Source: CAYSCZ01 sp964429655 (lineage in GTDB: Bacteria; Bacteroidota; Bacteroidia; Cytophagales; Cyclobacteriaceae). Taken from it: a DNA stretch of 52,128 bases. The notes under the pieces were generated by a model. That model did no database searches and was not told the DNA's origin. It saw nothing but the letters and a program-made list of their open reading frames with translations. The position numbers and the translations under genes were made by a program. Shown piece after piece: positions 50,320-52,128 of the stretch; positions within the stretch are counted from its first letter, which is position 1; each line of letters starts with the position of its first letter. The stretch is taken from the NCBI GenBank assembly GCA_964429655.1, contig CAYSCZ010000017.1, forward strand, positions 1-52,128. Reading direction: 5' to 3'.

Positions 50320-51305
50320 GCAATAAAAGATTTGCATTGATCGGAGCTGCTGGCTTCATTGCGCCTCGTCATCTAAAGGCGATAAAAGATACTGGCAATG
50401 ACCTGGTGGCAGCTTCAGATAAGTTTGATAGTGTGGGGATTATTGATAGTTATTTTCCAAATGCTAGTTTCTTTACAGAATTGGAGCGTTTTGACAGGCA
50501 TATTGAGAAATTGCGATTAGAGAAGAATAATCCAGTTGAGTACATTAGTATCTGTTCACCTAATTATTTGCATGATTTTCATATTAGAATGGCATTACGC
50601 AATGCTGCACATGCCATTTGTGAAAAACCACTGGTATTAAATCCCTGGAATATTGATGCGCTTGAAAAACTGGAGAATGAAGCAAACAGCTCTATTTACA
50701 ATATTTTGCAGTTAAGATTACATGAAAAGATTGTTGAGCTTAAGAAAAAGATAGAAGCAGGGCCTCGCGATAAGGTGTATGATATTGATCTGACCTATAT
50801 CACAAGTCGGGGACTATGGTACTATACATCATGGAAGGGAGAAATAGGAAAGTCAGGAGGTATCGCCACCAATATTGGTGTTCATTTTTTTGATATGCTT
50901 ACCTGGATTTTTGGGCCAGTAAAAAACAACGAAGTAAATATCCATGAGCATGATCGAGCATGTGGCTATTTGGAACTTTCCCAAGCTAGAATAAGATGGT
51001 TTTTGAGCATTAACAGCAATACATTACCGGAAGAAGCAAAAAAAGCAGGACAAAGAACTTATCGATCAATTACAATAGAAAATGAAGAAATCGAATTTAG
51101 TCAGGGTTTCACAGAGCTACATACTGAGAGTTATAAGAGAATATTGGAGGGGAAGGGATTTAAGATCAATGAAGTAAGGCCATCAATTGAGATCGTTCAT
51201 GACATTCGCAATCAGAAACCTAAAGGACTCTCGGGTGAATACCACCCTTTTGCGAAGAAGCCTTTAGAGAAGCATCCGTTTAGAAAAAACAATAAATTGT
51301 TTTGA
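50316..51305 (+). CDS. wbpB: Gfo/Idh/MocA oxidoreductase, WbpB-like
   Basis: A 329-residue NAD-dependent oxidoreductase. The N-terminal Rossmann fold has FALIGAAGFIAPRHL; the EKP motif is in AICEKPLVLN; and ATNIGVHFFDMLTWIFG contributes the catalytic His helix. The C-terminal GLSGEYHPFAKKP also matches WbpB. This enzyme oxidises C3 of UDP-GlcNAc-uronate and recycles its NADH with 2-oxoglutarate, feeding WbpE directly. The uronate-forming dehydrogenase (WbpA) and any epimerase (WbpI) are not in this window. Confidence 0.9.
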   Translation: MSNKRFALIGAAGFIAPRHLKAIKDTGNDLVAASDKFDSVGIIDSYFPNASFFTELERFDRHIEKLRLEKNNPVEYISICSPNYLHDFHIRMALRNAAHAICEKPLVLNPWNIDALEKLENEANSSIYNILQLRLHEKIVELKKKIEAGPRDKVYDIDLTYITSRGLWYYTSWKGEIGKSGGIATNIGVHFFDMLTWIFGPVKNNEVNIHEHDRACGYLELSQARIRWFLSINSNTLPEEAKKAGQRTYRSITIENEEIEFSQGFTELHTESYKRILEGKGFKINEVRPSIEIVHDIRNQKPKGLSGEYHPFAKKPLEKHPFRKNNKLF

Positions 51306-51361
51306 ACTAACCTACTCTGATTGAGAAAAATAAAAATTTATAATAAAAAAAATATTGTTGA

Positions 51362-52054
51362 ATGACACTATCTATTCATCAGCCCAATTTCATTCCATGG
51401 ATTGGTTATTTCTATAAAATATCTAAGTCGGATACGTTCGTATTATTGGATAATGTACAATACACCAAAAATAGTTATGTAAATAGGAACAGAATTAAAA
51501 CACCTCAAGGAGTAAATTGGCTTACTATACCAGTCAAACAATCAGGTAAATCGAAACAATATATTTTTGAAACAGAAATAGTTAATCCTGAGAAAAGCTT
51601 ACCAAAAATTATCAAATCAGTAGAACAAAACTATAAGAAGTCTAAATATTTTGATGTTTATTTTGATCCATTTTGTGATATACTAGGTCGTCATCCCAGG
51701 TTATTATCTGAATTAAATAAAGAACTTGTAATCTGGGTGGCTAAAGTGTTCAACATAGGTGGGGAAATTATGTTGGCATCAGAAATTATTGAAGAATTTG
51801 ATGATGCTACAGAGCGATTAATTGCTGCTTGTAAATCTTTAGGTGCTGATACCTACTATTCGGGATTTGGCGGAGGATACTATCAGGATGAACAATTATT
51901 TCAAAACAATAATATAAAATTAGTTTACTCCTCTTTTAATCATCCAATTTATAATCAACTATGGGGTGATTTTGAAAAAAATTTATCAATAATTGATTTG
52001 ATTTTTAACGAAGGAGCTGAAGGAAAGAGATTTATTACGAATGAGGATAATTAA
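51362..52054 (+). CDS. WbqC family protein
   Basis: A 230-residue protein of the WbqC family, often found in O-antigen and other polysaccharide loci. The N-terminal signature is SIHQPNFIPWIGYFYKISKS, followed by DTFVLLDNVQYTKNSYVNRN. A function in sugar or amino-acid transfer has been suggested but not proven. It starts 56 bp after the wbpB gene and is probably in the same unit. It ends 74 bp before the window end, in which nothing further is seen. Confidence 0.88.
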   Translation: MTLSIHQPNFIPWIGYFYKISKSDTFVLLDNVQYTKNSYVNRNRIKTPQGVNWLTIPVKQSGKSKQYIFETEIVNPEKSLPKIIKSVEQNYKKSKYFDVYFDPFCDILGRHPRLLSELNKELVIWVAKVFNIGGEIMLASEIIEEFDDATERLIAACKSLGADTYYSGFGGGYYQDEQLFQNNNIKLVYSSFNHPIYNQLWGDFEKNLSIIDLIFNEGAEGKRFITNEDN

Positions 52055-52128
52055 CCACCATCTTTTATTCTAAAACCAATAGTGTCCTAAACATTTGGTA
52101 TTTATAAGAAAGATAAGTCAAATTGAGT

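Noticed and set aside
1..52128. tRNA, rRNA, CRISPR, riboswitch or prophage
   Set aside because: No cloverleaf-sized gene, spaced repeat array or phage gene was seen in the intergenic regions, most of which are under 200 bp.

Overview
The window looks like a chromosomal segment of a marine or saline member of the Bacteroidota, most likely order Cytophagales. This rests on gene content rather than a phylogenetic marker: a SusC/SusD pair, a type IX secretion (T9SS) sorting domain, an IPExxxVDY protein beside pyruvate kinase, PorV-like and helix-hairpin-helix outer-membrane proteins, very AT-rich intergenic DNA, a TAnnTTTG-type -7 box, weak ribosome binding sites and several TTG/GTG starts. No rRNA, tRNA, CRISPR array, transposase or prophage gene was seen. 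One run of 100 Ns (28228-28327) marks a scaffold gap inside a transporter gene.

Layout. 1-3560 (minus): a DUF1800/DUF1501 pair, the second protein carrying both a Tat-type signal and a T9SS tail, followed by a small membrane-protein frame broken by one base. 3730-8941: class 3 aldehyde dehydrogenase, MsrB-MsrA fusion, short-chain dehydrogenase, a first phosphofructokinase with an unusual donor-site signature, and a small secreted protein. 8942-9230: a non-coding stretch with a REP-like palindrome and one copy of a 36-bp exact repeat whose other copy is at 26-61. 9231-11027: two overlapping metallophosphoesterases and a MarR regulator. 11028-16240: a palindrome-rich control region, SusC, SusD and a terminator. 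16268-18707: a BCCT betaine-type carrier overlapping a tandem universal stress protein. 18712-24474: a large secreted BNR/sortilin-type propeller protein, an MFS carrier and a CHAD protein.

24527-28875 (minus) is the most interesting block: six tightly packed genes encoding an OPT-family transporter, a two-helix membrane protein, two DUF1538 antiporter-type membrane proteins, a short PII-like protein and a CBS-pair protein. It reads as an ion or peptide transport module with two nucleotide- or metabolite-sensing cytosolic partners.

28957-34041 carries outer-membrane proteins (helix-hairpin-helix barrel, PorV-like barrel, MORN/YwqK repeat protein, one-POTRA BamA/TamA-like protein). 34104-40332 is housekeeping: nadE, then rnc-fabF-acpP (transcribed acpP to rnc), then the divergent IPExxxVDY-pyk pair. 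40326-46552 (minus) is a five-gene overlapping unit: hybrid histidine kinase, lone receiver, a small unknown protein, a PhnP-like metallo-hydrolase and an RqcH/NFACT protein. miaA and pfkA converge and overlap. 48608-52054 opens a surface-polysaccharide locus: WbpE-, WbpD- and WbpB-like enzymes for a 2,3-diamino-uronic acid sugar, then a WbqC-family protein. The locus probably continues past the window.
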